This document shows, piece by piece, positions 21,938-36,496 of a stretch of 64,000 nucleotides of DNA (the stretch's first letter is position 1; each line of letters begins with the position of its first letter). Source of the stretch: Paramecium tetraurelia (lineage: Eukaryota; Ciliophora; Oligohymenophorea; Peniculida; Parameciidae); assembly GCF_000165425.1 (NCBI RefSeq), contig NW_001799288.1, forward strand, positions 647,067 through 711,066, in the 5' to 3' direction. The notes under the pieces are model-generated. The model saw only the letters and a program-made list of their open reading frames with translations. It had not been told where the DNA came from and made no database searches. Both the position numbers and the translations under genes were made by a program.

Positions 21938-24900
21938 ATGAGTCGTGTGCTTAGATATTAAAAAAAGAAGAAGGATGATGGTAGATACTTAATTAATTGA
22001 ATAGGACCCTTAGTGAAAATAAACTTCGCAAAATTTCCGAATTTACCAAAAATAAGGGAAGAAGAAGATAAATTATAAGGTTTTATTAATTCTTTTGAAT
22101 CTGATAGCTAGTAACTTTTAATCATCAAAATAGGTTGTCATTATAGGAGAGATCATGTTAATTGAGAACAATGACTGCATCTTTTTCTAGAGGGTTAAAA
22201 ACTACTTCAAGTTCAAGGGACAGAAAGGAATAAAAAAAGGTTGATGAGAATTATACAATTTATGGATTGTCAAAGATAAAAACAGCGAGAAGTCCACTAT
22301 AAACATAAAGATAAACTCCAAATCCATATGAAACTGAATAAAAATTAGAGCGATCAAATGAAGAGTGGTTTTAATAGTCTCTGATTTCAGAAGCACCTTA
22401 AGCAAAAGTGTTGTTTTTTAATTAAAGAAAAAAGTATGCTGAAATACATATGTAGATCTTTCTTGTGGGAAGATGCAAAAGTCATAAATTATAATCAGGA
22501 TACTTAAAAATTTCTAGTATAAAAATATCCCGATGGATCAACGAAATCAGTTGATAGACTATCAATCAAATTTATTAATTAAGATGAAGATTTATTCAGA
22601 GCAGCAACAGTAAGAAGGTTTTTATTTAATTTTATAAATTTATAGTTAGAATATTAGATAACATCAAAAGGAAGAAATGAAAAAACTTAGGGAGATTTAT
22701 GCAATAAGTGATAATGAAGTCAATAAAGCCCCTTAATCTTTAATTAATTCACTTTTTAGTAGATTTTAAAATACAAAAAAGTAGAATCTAGTTGAATCTC
22801 TACTTGAAGAGGTTAATTAAAACTATTTACTCTTTTAAAAAAAATGCTCATTTATTGGAGACACTGTTATTTATAAATAGATTGCTAGAGTTGAACAGAG
22901 ATATCAATTTTTTCCTACTTTATAAAGCAATCTAGAGAAAGAAGCTGTTCTAATAAGGAAGGATGGTTATAAAGCTATGAAGTAATTGCTTTTTAGATTA
23001 AATTAAATCAATATTGAAATAATTCATGAGAGGGATTTTAAGTTTCCAATAATACTCAATAAATTTGATGCTGTTCTTGAAATGGAAGGAAAAGAGATTA
23101 AGAAAGAGGTTAGAAGGGAAAAGTTCTATATTTAATCAGATCTGTAAGATATATTAGGTCAAAATTATAAATTTGTAGAATCAAATCGAAAACGCTATTA
23201 TGATTGTGGGTTGTCAAGAATATTAACTAGAGTTGATCTGATGTATTAATAAATTATAAAAGAAAAGGTTCTACATTAGTTTAATTACACTAAAGAATTT
23301 TATGAAAGTTTTATACTAAATTCTCAATTTCACAAGCCTTTAAAATAAAAGCCATTGCTTTAATTGCATGTACAATGTATAGTGCAAGTGCCTGTAAAAA
23401 AATCAATGAGAAAATTAATAAAAGATTCGATAAAAGGAGATGAGGAGATAATTTATATTGAGCCAAATATGTAATCCATCTTAACAGCCTTCATGAAGCC
23501 ATTTGATTATCTTTATCAATTAATAATCGAAGGTTGTTGTATTTAAAGTGAAATCATGACCCTATTATTATTGGAGAAAAAGAAGATATCAACTGTGATG
23601 GACTTTGGTTAACTAAACTCTATAAAAGAATAAACAATTAATTTGATTTCAAATGAGTATAAATCTTGTGATGATATTGCTAAATACTATACTAAGTACT
23701 CTCGTTACCTAAAAGCTTTCCGCTCAAAAGATTTATACGACATCTTTGGTCTGGATCCAAAGGAAGCAGCCATTCTAAGTTAGATGAATTTCTCATCGAT
23801 AGAGAGTTACTTATATGAGTTAAAAGAGTCCAAATTAGACATACTTTAATTCCATTAAAATTAGAAAAGATTTGGTTTGTTTTCTTTGAATATCTATGAG
23901 CTTAAACACACTCTGGTTGAACGAATTAATGATTAACAGATATAGATTTTTAATGTAAGATCATGTATTTTATTAAAATAGAAAATATAAGAGATTCTGA
24001 AACATAACATCTAATAGATTAAATAATAATTTTAAGTAATGAGGGAAAAGAGTCAATAGATTCCACAAACAGAATAGGAACTGATGGAATTAAAATTGTT
24101 CTTAGGTGAAATTAAAGTAGATTTTTCAAGAATGCAATTTGAAGTTCAATTTGTGTAAATATCTTATAAATATTTTTATAGCGAATAATACATAAATTTA
24201 TTTGAAGAGTTTTATATACCTTTTGACTTTTAGTTAGTAATCGATTATTATGAATTAATCTATTTACCAAAAGATATTTCTGACATAATTGAGGCTAATA
24301 AAGCAGTTCTGAAATAGCAAGAAGATATCTTTTTGAGAAGATTACATAATGACAAATAAGAATTCATTGCCAAGATTTTGTAAATGCAAACTACATTTAC
24401 AAAGATTAAATCTTATTGTTAGTATGAAAAGTTAAAGGAAAATATTATTGAGATTAAAAAGTTCTAAGAATAAATTGAGAATTCCAAAGAAGTAATATCT
24501 GAATTCAATCTAAGAGAGCTTACATTTCAAATAGGTGTAACAGTTTACAGAGAATTTGAAAATTTACTCCATGAGTTCTAACCTTATTATTAATTTTGGG
24601 ATTTAGCAGTATAATTATTATATGTTATAATTAGTAAAGATTTGATATTTAAAAAGAGTAATGGTTATCTATGTCAATTAAATAATTAGATCATCTAGAT
24701 ATGTAACTATTGATGTAACAATTCAATAATGAAGCTATTTCAATTTTTAATTACTTTAGTGATATTCTAGATGACAATGCACAGAGTTTGGTAAGAAATT
24801 TAAGAAGGTAATTGGATTAATTCAAGGATAACATTTGGATAGTTGAATCACTGGCTATTGAAGCATATAAAAGAAAACCCATTTTCTGGAAAGATCTTTT

Positions 24901-27900
24901 TAGAGAATGTTAATTTCCTTAGTTGGAAAATAAAGAGGAAATCACCATATCGAATTTACTTAAAAAGGGTATACTAAATTATAAAGATGTTGTATTGAAG
25001 TTGTCTTCTTAGGCTGAGAAGAGTTGGAGTGTTGAGAAGAGATTAAATGAGATGTTCGATAAATTGTCAATAATAGAGTTGGAATTATAAGTGTATAAGG
25101 ATACATTTATTTTTAAAAACTATGAGGATGTAATGGCTTAATTAGATGAACAATTAAATGTTTTGAATATTCTTAAGGCTCAACCTCATGCTAAGTTTGT
25201 TATTATCAAGGCTGCTTAATTGGAAAATAAAATATTACTCATTCAAGACACCCTTGATTAGGTTATGAAATGTTAGAAGCATTGGATTTACTTAGATCCA
25301 ATATTTGCAAGTGACGATATTAAATTAAAGTTAAAATAAGAGACTTTAGATTTTAAGAAAATAGATCAGTCATATAAAAATTATATGATCATTTTGAATA
25401 AGAATAAATTGCTTTGGGACTAGATTGAAAATGACAAAATGAAATAAGACTTTGCATACAATGTATAAATGTTGGATCAAATATAAAAAAGTTTAACAAA
25501 GTACTTAGAATCCAAGAGAATATTATTTCCTCGTTTTTATTTTGTATCCGATGAGGAATTAGTTGAAATTTTAGCTTAAACTAAAAATCCATAGCAAGTA
25601 TAGAAACATATATTCAAATGTTTTGAAAATATATCAGAATTGAAAATAGTAGATAATGAGGTCATCACAGCATTTTATTCAAGTCATCAAGAGAAGATAT
25701 TATTAGATGATGTAATCAATTTGAAAAAGGGAAATAAGATAGAAAATGTAGAGAGTTGGCTATCTGAATTTCAAACAAGAATGCAGAAAACAGTGAAGAA
25801 ATCTAGTTGCAATGCTTTGAAAGATTTGAATTCGACTAAGTTGGAGATTATTAATAAATGGCCTGGTTAAAGTGTACTATTAAGTAACCAAATAAAATGG
25901 ACAAGGAACACAGAGGCTTCAATTAGATAACAATAGAAATTGAATTTAAAATTGTTACTTTAGTTACTAAACAAGGAATTATAGACAACAGTAGATTTAG
26001 TGAGAAATGAGACCAGATTGATTTAGAAAACAACTTTAGAAGCTATGGTAATTCAAGAAGTCCATAATAAAGATGTTGCTTAGTTACTGTTAAACTAATA
26101 GATAGAGGTCATCAACTCATTTTTATGGATATCTTAATTAAGATATTATTTTAATGACGAGAATTCAATTTAGGTTAAAATGGTTAATTCATCTTTTGAG
26201 GTATTTCATATAATAATATTGATTAGTATGGATATGAATATTTGGGAAAGATCTAGAGATTAGTCATTACAGCATTGACTGATAGATGTTAAAGGACATT
26301 GATGGAAGCATATAAAATGAATTATGGAGGTGCTCCTGAAGGTCCAGCAGGAACAGGTAAAACTGAAACTGTAAAGGATTTAGCAAAAGCAATGGCAAGA
26401 CCATGCATTGTTTTTAATTGTTCAGATGGATTGAATTATATAGCAATGGGTAAATTCTTTAAAGGATTGGTGACATCAGGATCTTGGTGTTGTTTCGATG
26501 AATTTAATAGAATTGATCCTGAAGTTCTATCTGTTGTCGCATAATAGATATTTACAATTCAGAAGGCAATCAAACTAAGACAGGAAGCATTTATATTTGA
26601 AGGGGAAGAAATCAATCTAGTACCTACTTGTGCAATAAATGTGACTATGAATCCTGGGTATGCTGGGAGATCAGAACTACCTGATAATCTGAAAATACTG
26701 TTCAGACCATGTGCTATGATGGTTGCTGATTATGAAATGATTGGAGAGATATGTTTATATAGTATTGGATTTGAAAGGGCTAGAGAATTGAGTAAGTAAA
26801 TAGTTACATGTTTGAAGTTGTGCAATGAGCAATTGTCATCTCAGGAACATTATGATTTCGGAATGAGAACACTGAAGGCAGTATTAAATTCGATTAAAAA
26901 TACTAGGAATGGAACAGAACAAGAGAAGTGTCTAACTGCTTTGATTATTGTTAATCAACCTAAATTGGTGAAGAATGATATTGAATTATTCAAAGCGATC
27001 ACTTAGGATTCATTCCCAAATGTTTAAGAATAGGAAATGGATAAATTAACTAATTTTAAATAGTAAACTGAAAATATGAAATTGATATACTATGAAACTT
27101 TGGCAATCAAATGTGAATAGATACACAACAGTATTGAAGTGAGAAATGGAGTAATGTTGGTTGGTCAAACATTCTCTGGGAAATCAACATCCTTATAGAT
27201 ATTGTCTCATTTATTGAAAGCTACAATTTTAAAGTTAAATCCAAAAGCCATAAATTCAGATCAATTATATGGTAAGTTGGATCCAGATACAAAGTAATGG
27301 TCAGATGGAGTAGCTCCAATATTGATGAGAGAGAATATTCAAAGAGAGAAATATGTTTGGATCGTTTTTGATGGACCAGTGGATTCTATATGGATTGAGA
27401 ATCTTAATACTGTTTTGGATGACAATAAAAAATTATGTTTAACATCAGGAGAGATTCTGAAAATTCCAGAGAGAATGTGTATGATTTTTGAAGTTGAGAA
27501 TCTGTCTGCTGCATCTCCAGCCACTGTCTCGAGATTGGGTATGATCTACTACAGTATCTTTGATTGGAGATATCTTATAGATAATATAAGATTGCCTAAT
27601 CATTTTGATCACAAATACTTCATTAAAAGAATCAAATAGTATTATTAATTTATATTCATTATAGTCTCATAGAACATTCATTGGCATGGATGCAAAAATA
27701 TGCATAATTCCCTGTTTATGATCAATAAAACATACTAGTCAGTTCATTCTTGAAATTGTTCTAGAAACTGATGTCTTTGTTAGATTAGAATGAAAGTGAT
27801 ACATTTGTATTTGATAACACAATAATCTTTTCAATTACTTGGTCATTGGGAGCTGCAATTAATGAATAAAATAGAAATCCCTTTAACACATTCTTGCATA

Positions 27901-30900
27901 AATTACTAAAACATTAGTCCACAGGTTTAGATTTAGAAATCAATAGAAAATTGTAATTTCCAATCAATGAAAGAATCGATTATTTTTTATTTGGATTTAT
28001 CAATCAAAAATGGGTTGAATGGATTGATGTATAATATATGATTAACATATGTAGATCTCTGAATAATTACAAATAACTCTGAGCACTGATTTTCATCAGA
28101 TAGTTGTACCAACAAGTGAATCAAATAGAAATGACTTCTTTTGTAAATTGGGATTGCACTTGTTGTATTGTGGACCCACAGGCACTGGTAAATCTTTGTC
28201 GATGACAAAGTTTTCATAATTCTTAATAGCATGCAGTGGTTAAACAACTGGAAACAGTTTGCAGAGGTTGATAGAAACCAAGATCAATAAAAGGAGAAGA
28301 AAAGGATGTTATGGAGCTGAAGAAGGACAGATCACAATATTTGTGGATGAATTGAATATGCCTTTTAGAGAACCATAAGGATCATAACCAGCTATTGAAT
28401 TATTAAGATAATGGATGGATCAAGGTGGTTGGTATGATTTGGATAATAAGGAATTCAAATACATGTGTGACATAACTTTCTTATGTGCTATGCAACCAGC
28501 AAGTGGTGGTCGAAATTAAATTACTATGAGATATCTGCGACATTTCAATTTATTATATATTGGTGGATTCGATAATGCCAGTGTCACCAATATATTATAA
28601 GTATTTGTCGATTGGGTGATGATCAAGTTTTGTGCTACAGAGGAAATCAAATCATTTTAAACAACAATTAGTTCAGAACTCATTGAACTTGTATTAGTAG
28701 ATATAAGAGAGTTTATTGCCAACTCCTTAGAAATGTCATTATATCTATAATTTAAGAGATGTATTCAGGATTTTTGAGGGTATGAGTAAGGCTTCGAAAT
28801 TGTAAAGTAAATCTCAATTGATGAAACTCTGGGTTCATGAATGCACAAGAATCTTTGGTGATCGTTTGGTAGATTTCAATGATATCAAGATATTTTAGAA
28901 TATCATAAAGGACATAGTTGTGGAGGATAGAATTAACTTAAATAATATTCTGTGGATTTAAGGGAATAGTAATTAACATTATGATGAGGTTCTGAATATT
29001 TAATATTTGAAATAGAGAGTGTAAGGAATGCATGATGACTTCAATGCTTAAAGATTTCAAAGCAAGTTGTCATTAATTTTGTTTACGAATGCTATTATGC
29101 ATATATTTAGAATAACTAGAATTCTACAATAGACTTTTGGTCATGCTTTATTAATTGGAATAGGAGGAACTGGGAGATGTAAATCTAATAATTAATAATA
29201 TCTTTAGCTTCCTTAGCCAAATTAGCAACTTTTATAGTATTTAGATCAGAACCAATAATAATCGACCCTCGTTCTTGGAATGATGAGTTGTTGAATACTC
29301 TATTATAGGTTGGATTGGATAATTAGAAAGCATCCATAATATTCAATGATTCCTAATTACAATAATCTTATATGTGGGAAGATATTTGTAGTTTATTGAG
29401 TCATGGCGAAGTCACTCATCTATTCACTCCAGAAGAGAGACTAAAGATATAAGAGGAGATGCCATTCTCAAAGTTCTTGTAGATTTGTAAATTTAATGTT
29501 CATGTCATTTTATGTATGCAACCAGTTACAGAGTTATACAGAAAGAGATTAAGAACATTTCCTACAATCATTAATTGTACTACAATAGATTGGTTTATGG
29601 ATTGGTCAAATGAGGCTTTGGTGACTACAGCTGAAGAATTTCTACCCAGCAATTCTCTTGTCAATGTGGCTGTTAACATTCATTGCAAAGTATTATAGAT
29701 TACTCAAAAATATAATTCTGAACAAAGAAGACAATTTTATGTTACACCAACATAATATTTATAGATGTTGCAAACTTTTAAACGACTTCAAAGAGAAATA
29801 AGTGAATAATCATTGGCATTAATAGATAGATTTGAATCTGGTATTGAAAAGATCATTAAGACTCAAAAGGAAGTCGACAAAATCAAATTGCAATTATTTG
29901 AATTATAACCACAATTAGAGTAGGCAACCATCGAAAATTAAAAGTTATTATAACAGATTAAATTAAAAAAAGAGGAAGCAGACTAAAAAAGAAAATTGTG
30001 TGAATAAGACGAAATGATATGTTAGAAACATAGAGATTAAGCAACTGAATTGAAGAATATATGTATAACTGAATTGAATAAAGTGCTACCCCTTTTGGGT
30101 TAGGCTACTGAAGCATTAGATAAAATTACAAAAGAAGACATGATCTAATTGAAATCTTTCACTAACCCTCCTTTATCAGCTGCTGTTGTTATGGAAGGTC
30201 TATGTTATACATTTTAAGAAGATGAAAAAGTGAAATCCAAAAACAAAGAACTACCTGTCATGTAAGATTATTGGGATTATGCCAAAAAGTATTTATTAAA
30301 TGATAAGCTCATAAAGAGAGTCAAAAAAATGAAACTAGAAGAAATAAGATCTATTAAACTAATGAATATACAGAAACTCTAGGTTTTTGTTCTTAATCCT
30401 CTTTTTGAAAAGGAGAAGGTATTTAATGCATCAAAGGCAGCTGGTAATTTGGCATAATGGATAAGAGCTGTCTTAGAAACATACTAAGCTGTTGAAATCA
30501 TAGAACCAAAAAAGGCACAATTACTTGAAGCTGAAAAAAAACTTAAAGAAGCTGAAGCTGATGTTTAAGTCAAACGAGCCATCTTAGAATAGTAGTTGAA
30601 TGAACTTAAGCAATTTGAAAAGGAATTCGAAAGAGCCAATTAAGAAAAGCAAATAATTTAAGCCGAAGTTGAGACTATTTAAAAACAACTTAATAAAGCT
30701 GAAAAACTATTATTCGGTTTATAAGATGAAGCTTAAAGATGGAAGAAAAAAGGATAAAAGATAAAAAATGAATAGATTGCAATCGAAGGAGACTGTATTT
30801 TAAGTGCTTCAATAATTGCATATTTGGGAGTATTTCCTATTTAGTATAGAGATGTCTGTCAAAATTACTGGAAAAATCTATTGAAATAAAATAATGTCAA

Positions 30901-33900
30901 ATTCTCAAGTGATTATGCCATCTCGAAATAATTATGTAATCCAATTATAATCAACAATTGGATTACATAATAATTACCAAATGATTAGCTAAGTATTGAG
31001 AATGCAATCATACTTAAAGAGTCTACAAAATGGCCATTAATGATTGATCCACAACTCTAAGCCAATTAATGGATTAAAAATATGGAAGATAGCAAATACT
31101 TGCTTATCTTAAATGCCAATTAGCCAACCTAATAAATTCAATTGCAATTAGAACATGGAATATAAATTGGTTATGCAGTTCTATTAGAAAATGTTGGTCA
31201 AACTTTGGATCCATTATTTGAATCATTGTTGTAATAAAATGCGAAATCTAGATCAAAGAGAGCAACTATGAAATTAGGAGATAAAATAATTGATATATCT
31301 TCTGATTTCAGATTTTATATGACAACCAAATTAAGTAATCCTCATTTTCAACCATAAGTTTGTGTTATGGTTAATATGCTTATCTTTTAAGTTACTCAGG
31401 ATGGATTAGTTGACTAATTGTTAAATATAGTTGTCAAGATTGATGAACCTCAGAAGGAAGAACAAAGATTGAAGAACATCCAATAATATTTTTAGAATAA
31501 GGACAAATTGATGTAGACAGAGACATTGATATTGAAATTGCTTTCAGAATCCACAGGAGATCTATTAGAAAATGAAGACTTAATTTAAACACTCTCAAAA
31601 TCAAAGGATGAAAGTATAGCAATTGAAGAGAAGTTAAAAAGCTTAGAGTATGATAGAATAAACTTTATGCAAATCAGATAATTCTATTAATAAGCAGCTG
31701 AGAAAGTCGCCAATCTTTACTTCATATTAAATGATTTGGCTGTCATAGAACACACATATATTTGGTCCTTAGAGTTTTATTTCTTTCTTTACACTAGATC
31801 TATAAGAGAATCTTAAAATGAAAAGTTAAAACGAAATTAGAATATCATAGAAAAGTTTTTATAAATTTTATACACTTAAATTAATAGATCACTTCTAGAG
31901 AAAGATAAACTCATATTTCGATTTCTATTATATGTAAAGACTATGAATATTCCTTCTGAATTAATTAGAGCTACTGTTATGGGTTGCACCTTAACATCCT
32001 CAGATGTGTAAATGCCCAAAGGATTCTCATGGTTGACAAATAAGATGTGGTTGGAATTAGTGGATTTATCATAATCCTTTCCTAACATATTTGGCAGTAT
32101 ATGCTAAGATTTTATATCGTAAAAGTAATTCTGGGATAGCTTTTATAACAGTTCTAATTGTTATTAATTATCATTGAGAGGTTTAGATTAATTTCAAATG
32201 AATATGTTGGTTAAGATTATCAAACCTGAATAATTTATATCTGCAACCAATGAGATGATCAAATAATAAATGGGTAATCTCTTTCTAGAAAATATTCCAA
32301 CGACGTTTGAGTAGTTCTACTTTGAATCTGATTGCAAAATCCCTCTATTGTGTATCATAACTCCCGGAGCAGATCCGAGATAAGAGATCATAAAATTGGC
32401 TACCAAATATGATTTTAATGATCGATTTAATCAGATTTCACTAGGATAAGGATAAAACTAATTAGCTATCAAAATGATTCTGAGTGCCATGCAATAAGGC
32501 ACTTGGGTTCTATTATAGAATTGCCATCTTGCTGCTTCATTTATGCCTGAACTTGAAAACTTATTTGAAGTGCAATACAAAAAAGAGATGAATTCTGATT
32601 TTCGACTGTGGTTGACATCTCAACCAACATCAATATTACCACATAATGTGATATTAAGATGTATTATATTATTTTATGATAGCTCTCAAAATAACTTATG
32701 AATTACCTCGGGGTCTCAAAAATAACATGTTAAGATCATATTAGCAATAGGAGTCTGACAAATTTGAGTAATCCAAAAAAATAAAGGAATGGAAAAATCT
32801 ATTCTTTTCATTAGCATTATTACATGCATGCTTATTAGAAAGAAAGAAGTATGGTCCTTTGGGTTGGAATATTGGATACAATTTCTCATAACATGATTTT
32901 GAAATTTCAAAGGAATAAATCCATTACTTTCTAGAGACCTATTAAGATATTCCATGGGATGCTCTAAATTATTTAATTGCTGAAAATAATTATGGTGGTA
33001 GAGTGACAGATCCAATGGACAGAAAGCTTCTTAAAATTTATGTTAACGATTTCATCAATTCCAAAACCATTCAATAAGATTATCAATTTTATGATATTTA
33101 TTAGATTCCTCAATAAATGAAACTAAAAGCTTATATGGAATACATATCACAATTGCCAATCAACGATCCACCTTAATTATTTGGTCTTCATTATAATGCT
33201 GAAATCTACTCGTCAATCTTAGAGACTGAAAATCTTAGTTAAGTAGTTTTGCAATTACTCCCCAGAACTTAAAGTGATTCAAATCAGACACATCCTGATC
33301 AGATTGTGTATAATAAAAGCAACGAAATCTTGAAGAATTTGCCTTAATAACTAGATAGTCAATTGGCAAAACAAAAATTTTAACAAATTTTGGAAAATCC
33401 TTTAAATGCAATAATTCATTAAGAAATCACAAAGTACAACAAATTACTAGCAAAAATATCAGAATCTCTTAGTATTCTAATATAAGGTTTGGATGGTCTC
33501 ATTAATATCTCTGATTAATCAATAGAAATATATAATGCGATTTTTGATAATCGAATTCCAGAACAATGGCTAACCTTTTCTTACTTAACTACGAAATCTT
33601 TAGGATCCTGGTTTAGTGATCTAATAAAAAGAACTGAATTCATTTAAAAGTGGATAAATTAAGGTCAACCTAAGGTTTTTTGGTTGGGAGGTCTTTTCTT
33701 TATTTAAGGATTCTTAACTGCTGTTTTGTAGACATATTCGAGAAAATCAAAAATTCCTATTGATTAATTAAAATTTGAGTTCAACTTTTTTTCTTAAGAG
33801 CCATAGACCATAACAAGAGGTGTTTGCGTCAATGGGATATCAATAGATGGAGCTCAATTTGACCTTTAAGAGTAAACACTCGTAGAACCTTAAAATAATA

Positions 33901-34121
33901 TCCTGTTCTATCCATGTCCGATAATCAATTTTTGTCCTACTCAATAGAGAAAAATAATCAAAAATTATTCTTGTCCCCTCTACAATACAACATAGAGAAA
34001 AGGAATACTTACTTCAAATGGAATATCAGTTAATTTCATTTGCAAAATAAAAATACCTATTAATAACAATAAAAATCATTGGTCAAAAAGAGGAGTAGCA
34101 TTTATTGTTTAAGCAAATTGA
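21938..34121 (+). CDS. axonemal inner-arm dynein heavy chain, with one apparent frameshift
   Basis: About 3,970 residues, ATG 21938-21940, TGA 34119-34121. Introns placed: 21981-22004, 22080-22111, 22434-22455, 22618-22645, 24609-24634, 26201-26226, 27639-27664, 28029-28054, 29179-29207 and 32661-32682. The N-terminal tail and linker are followed by [15 protein letters not shown] and the AAA1 P-loop GPAGTGKT (26341-26364), then AAA2 GQTFSGKS (27163-27186), AAA3 GPTGTGKS (28172-28195) and AAA4 GIGGTGRSSL across an intron. A coiled-coil stalk (about 29750-30770) flanks the microtubule-binding domain. The end [15 protein letters not shown] fits single-headed inner-arm types (DNAH1/3/6/7/12 group). 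The frame is broken by one base at TTTT 28655-28658; homology continues perfectly in the next frame. Confidence 0.92.
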
Positions 34122-34178
34122 AATTTTAATTAATAAATATTTGACAAATTAAATTAGCATTCACATTTAATAATTATA

Positions 34179-35624
34179 ATGTATTTTTATATATTGTTTA
34201 TTTTCATTCAATCTCAGGGTTTTGAATTGTTCATTGAAAAGGATAAGTAATATCTCATTGCGAATGATAATAAAACCGATATTCGATTTTAAGATGAGAC
34301 TTTGGAGTAATCTCAATGTCATCCTTCAAAATAATATTTAGAAAACTCTAATGAAAAGCATACCAAATTTATATTCAATAACAATCATCAAGAAGACTAG
34401 ATCACTGTAGTAATGCATCCTTTAGTATATGATACAGATGTCCTTAACATATTGTATTCACCCAAAAAGAAACCATACGAAATAGAGCCAAACTCATCAG
34501 AATAATTTATTATCTCTTATGAATGCAAAGCTACCAAGGATTAAATTTCATGGAGTTTAATAGTATTAGAATTTTAAGTATTCTTCAATCAGAATCATTC
34601 TTAATATTACGCAATCTACTTTTACAAATAATGCCTATAGACAGAACTATAAATCCATCCATTAATTATATTATTAATTTTGGCAGTAACATTAATAATA
34701 ATAGGCACCAATTATGGATTATAAGAAATTAAAATGCTTGAGTAAATAAAGACTGATGAATTCAATGCAAAGACATCAGTGTTATTTATTTTATCTGCAA
34801 GTGTATTATTATTTTGTCTATTTAAATTTCCATAAATTGGATAATTGTAAGCTATTATACTTATAATAGAGTGTTGAGTGTAGTGATATTCTTTTTGGCC
34901 ATAATGAGTATTTAAATAATTATAGAAGATTAGTTATAAAAAATGATAGGAAACAACACATTACTGAAGATTGTGTCATATTTAATTAGTTTTGGTATTG
35001 TATTCTCATATTTCTATTATAAACATTGGATAATAAATAACATTGTTGCATTTCTAATAACACTTTTGATGTTCAAGGTAAGAATTTAATAATAATCTTT
35101 AGATAATTGAAATAGATAGTTTTAAAACTGCCACATTATTATTGAGTTTGGCCTTCTTTTATGATATATTTTGGGTATTCATAAGTCCTTATTTTTTTGG
35201 AACTTCTGTTATGGCATAAGTAGCTACATCGATAGATTTGCCTATGAAATTTATATGTCCACCTTTGATGATTTCAAATACTTCTCCTTTAATGAGATGT
35301 TCCATACTTGGTTTAGGAGACATACTATTACCAGGAATCGTGATCAAGTATGTTCTAAAATTTGAAAATTTGTTGAATAAAGGTTATTGTATGTACATTA
35401 CCTCGATAATTGGATATTGTATTGGATTAATAGTTTGTATGTGTTCCTTGGTTATCTACTAATAAGCATAACCAGCATTATTATACTTAGTTCCTATAAT
35501 ATTGATACCTGTGATTATTATGAGTGTCATAAGAAAACAATTTTATTAATTATGGAAGGGATAGGTATTTAAATCATAGAAATAAGCTGGAGTTTATGAG
35601 TTGCAATAGAGTGAATAAGTTTGA
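34179..35624 (+). CDS. signal peptide peptidase-like intramembrane aspartyl protease (SPPL2-type)
   Basis: About 465 residues, ATG 34179-34181, TGA 35622-35624, introns 34847-34869 and 35078-35102. A signal peptide (MYFYILFIFIQSQG) and a luminal N-terminal domain of about 150 residues precede nine hydrophobic helices. The catalytic motifs are present and correctly spaced: AFFYDIFWVF (YD at 35160-35165), LGLGDILLPG (GxGD at 35310-35321) and QPALLYLVP (PAL at 35472-35480). The luminal N-terminal domain makes it SPPL2-like rather than SPP itself. Such GxGD proteases cleave type II membrane proteins within the membrane of late secretory compartments. Starts 57 bases after the dynein stop. Confidence 0.9.
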
Positions 35625-35718
35625 TATATATATTATAAAGTGTATGAATAATATTATGAATTATTATTATTAATTTACAAATGAAAAAATTAAGAATTCT
35701 GATTGAATAAAGAAAACA

Positions 35719-36440
35719 ATGATTAATCCTAATTATAAGATCTCATATATATAAGAATCTGGAATAAGTGAGTGGAATATTATAGCCATAGTTAAATAGA
35801 TAATTTTTTATGAACTGACCATTCATAAGTTTTACATTAATTAAGTATATGGAGCATTAAATGATCAAATGAAATGTTGAACCTTTTAAATTACTTATTA
35901 AATTTTTATAATAGATATAGTAATGATCATATTTATGAATATGAAAAGATATTAATTATTGAAGAAAAATGATTTATATATATAAACAGATGATGATAAT
36001 ATCTCTATTACAGGAATAGAACAAATAAATACAATATTGGATAAATATACTGAGGGCGACTTGAAATTTGGGGATACAAAAAACAAAAAAAGGAATCAAG
36101 AGAAAAAGATCTCTTATTAGGAAAAATCTTAAATTGTTGAATATGCAATAGAATTAAAGGAAGATGGATTGGTAAATAAGATTAGCATTCAATTAAGAGT
36201 TATATAAACAATTGGAAAAAGGATGAACTTATGATTAAAAGCATAATCTCAATATTTGAAAAATTTAATAGTATACAAAATTATTTAAATATAGCTCGGA
36301 CGATATCAGAATCCCCAAAAAGTAAATTCTCATGGATTTAAGAGATGAATATAGGTTTCAATAGTAATAACTAAAAATTCTCAGTTCAATCAATACCCAG
36401 ACCTAATTTTTTTAGATTGTCTAGTAAAATAAATCTTGAA
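35719..36440 (+). pseudogene. gene-like frame with internal TGA and frame change
   Basis: One plus frame is protein-like from ATG 35719 to TGA 36232-36234, with an internal TGA at 35878-35880. The parts read MINPNYKISYIQESGISEWN and ISITGIEQINTILDKYTEGD, then KKISYQEKSQIVEYAIELKE. A second frame takes over at about 36195 with IKSYINNWKKDELMIKSIIS, which would continue the sequence if 14 bases (gtaaat..ttag, 36176-36189) were removed, shorter than any Paramecium intron I know. A 39-base GT..AG segment (35876-35914) would remove the TGA but is too long. I read this as a decaying gene or an assembly error. Function unknown. Confidence 0.45.
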
Positions 36441-36496
36441 AACATAAATTTTTATATTATATTTTATTATTATATTTTAATTTCCTACTTAATTTA

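Noticed and set aside
32716-33015. Minus-strand ORF of 99 residues
   Set aside because: It is antisense to the conserved C-terminal motor region of the dynein heavy chain.
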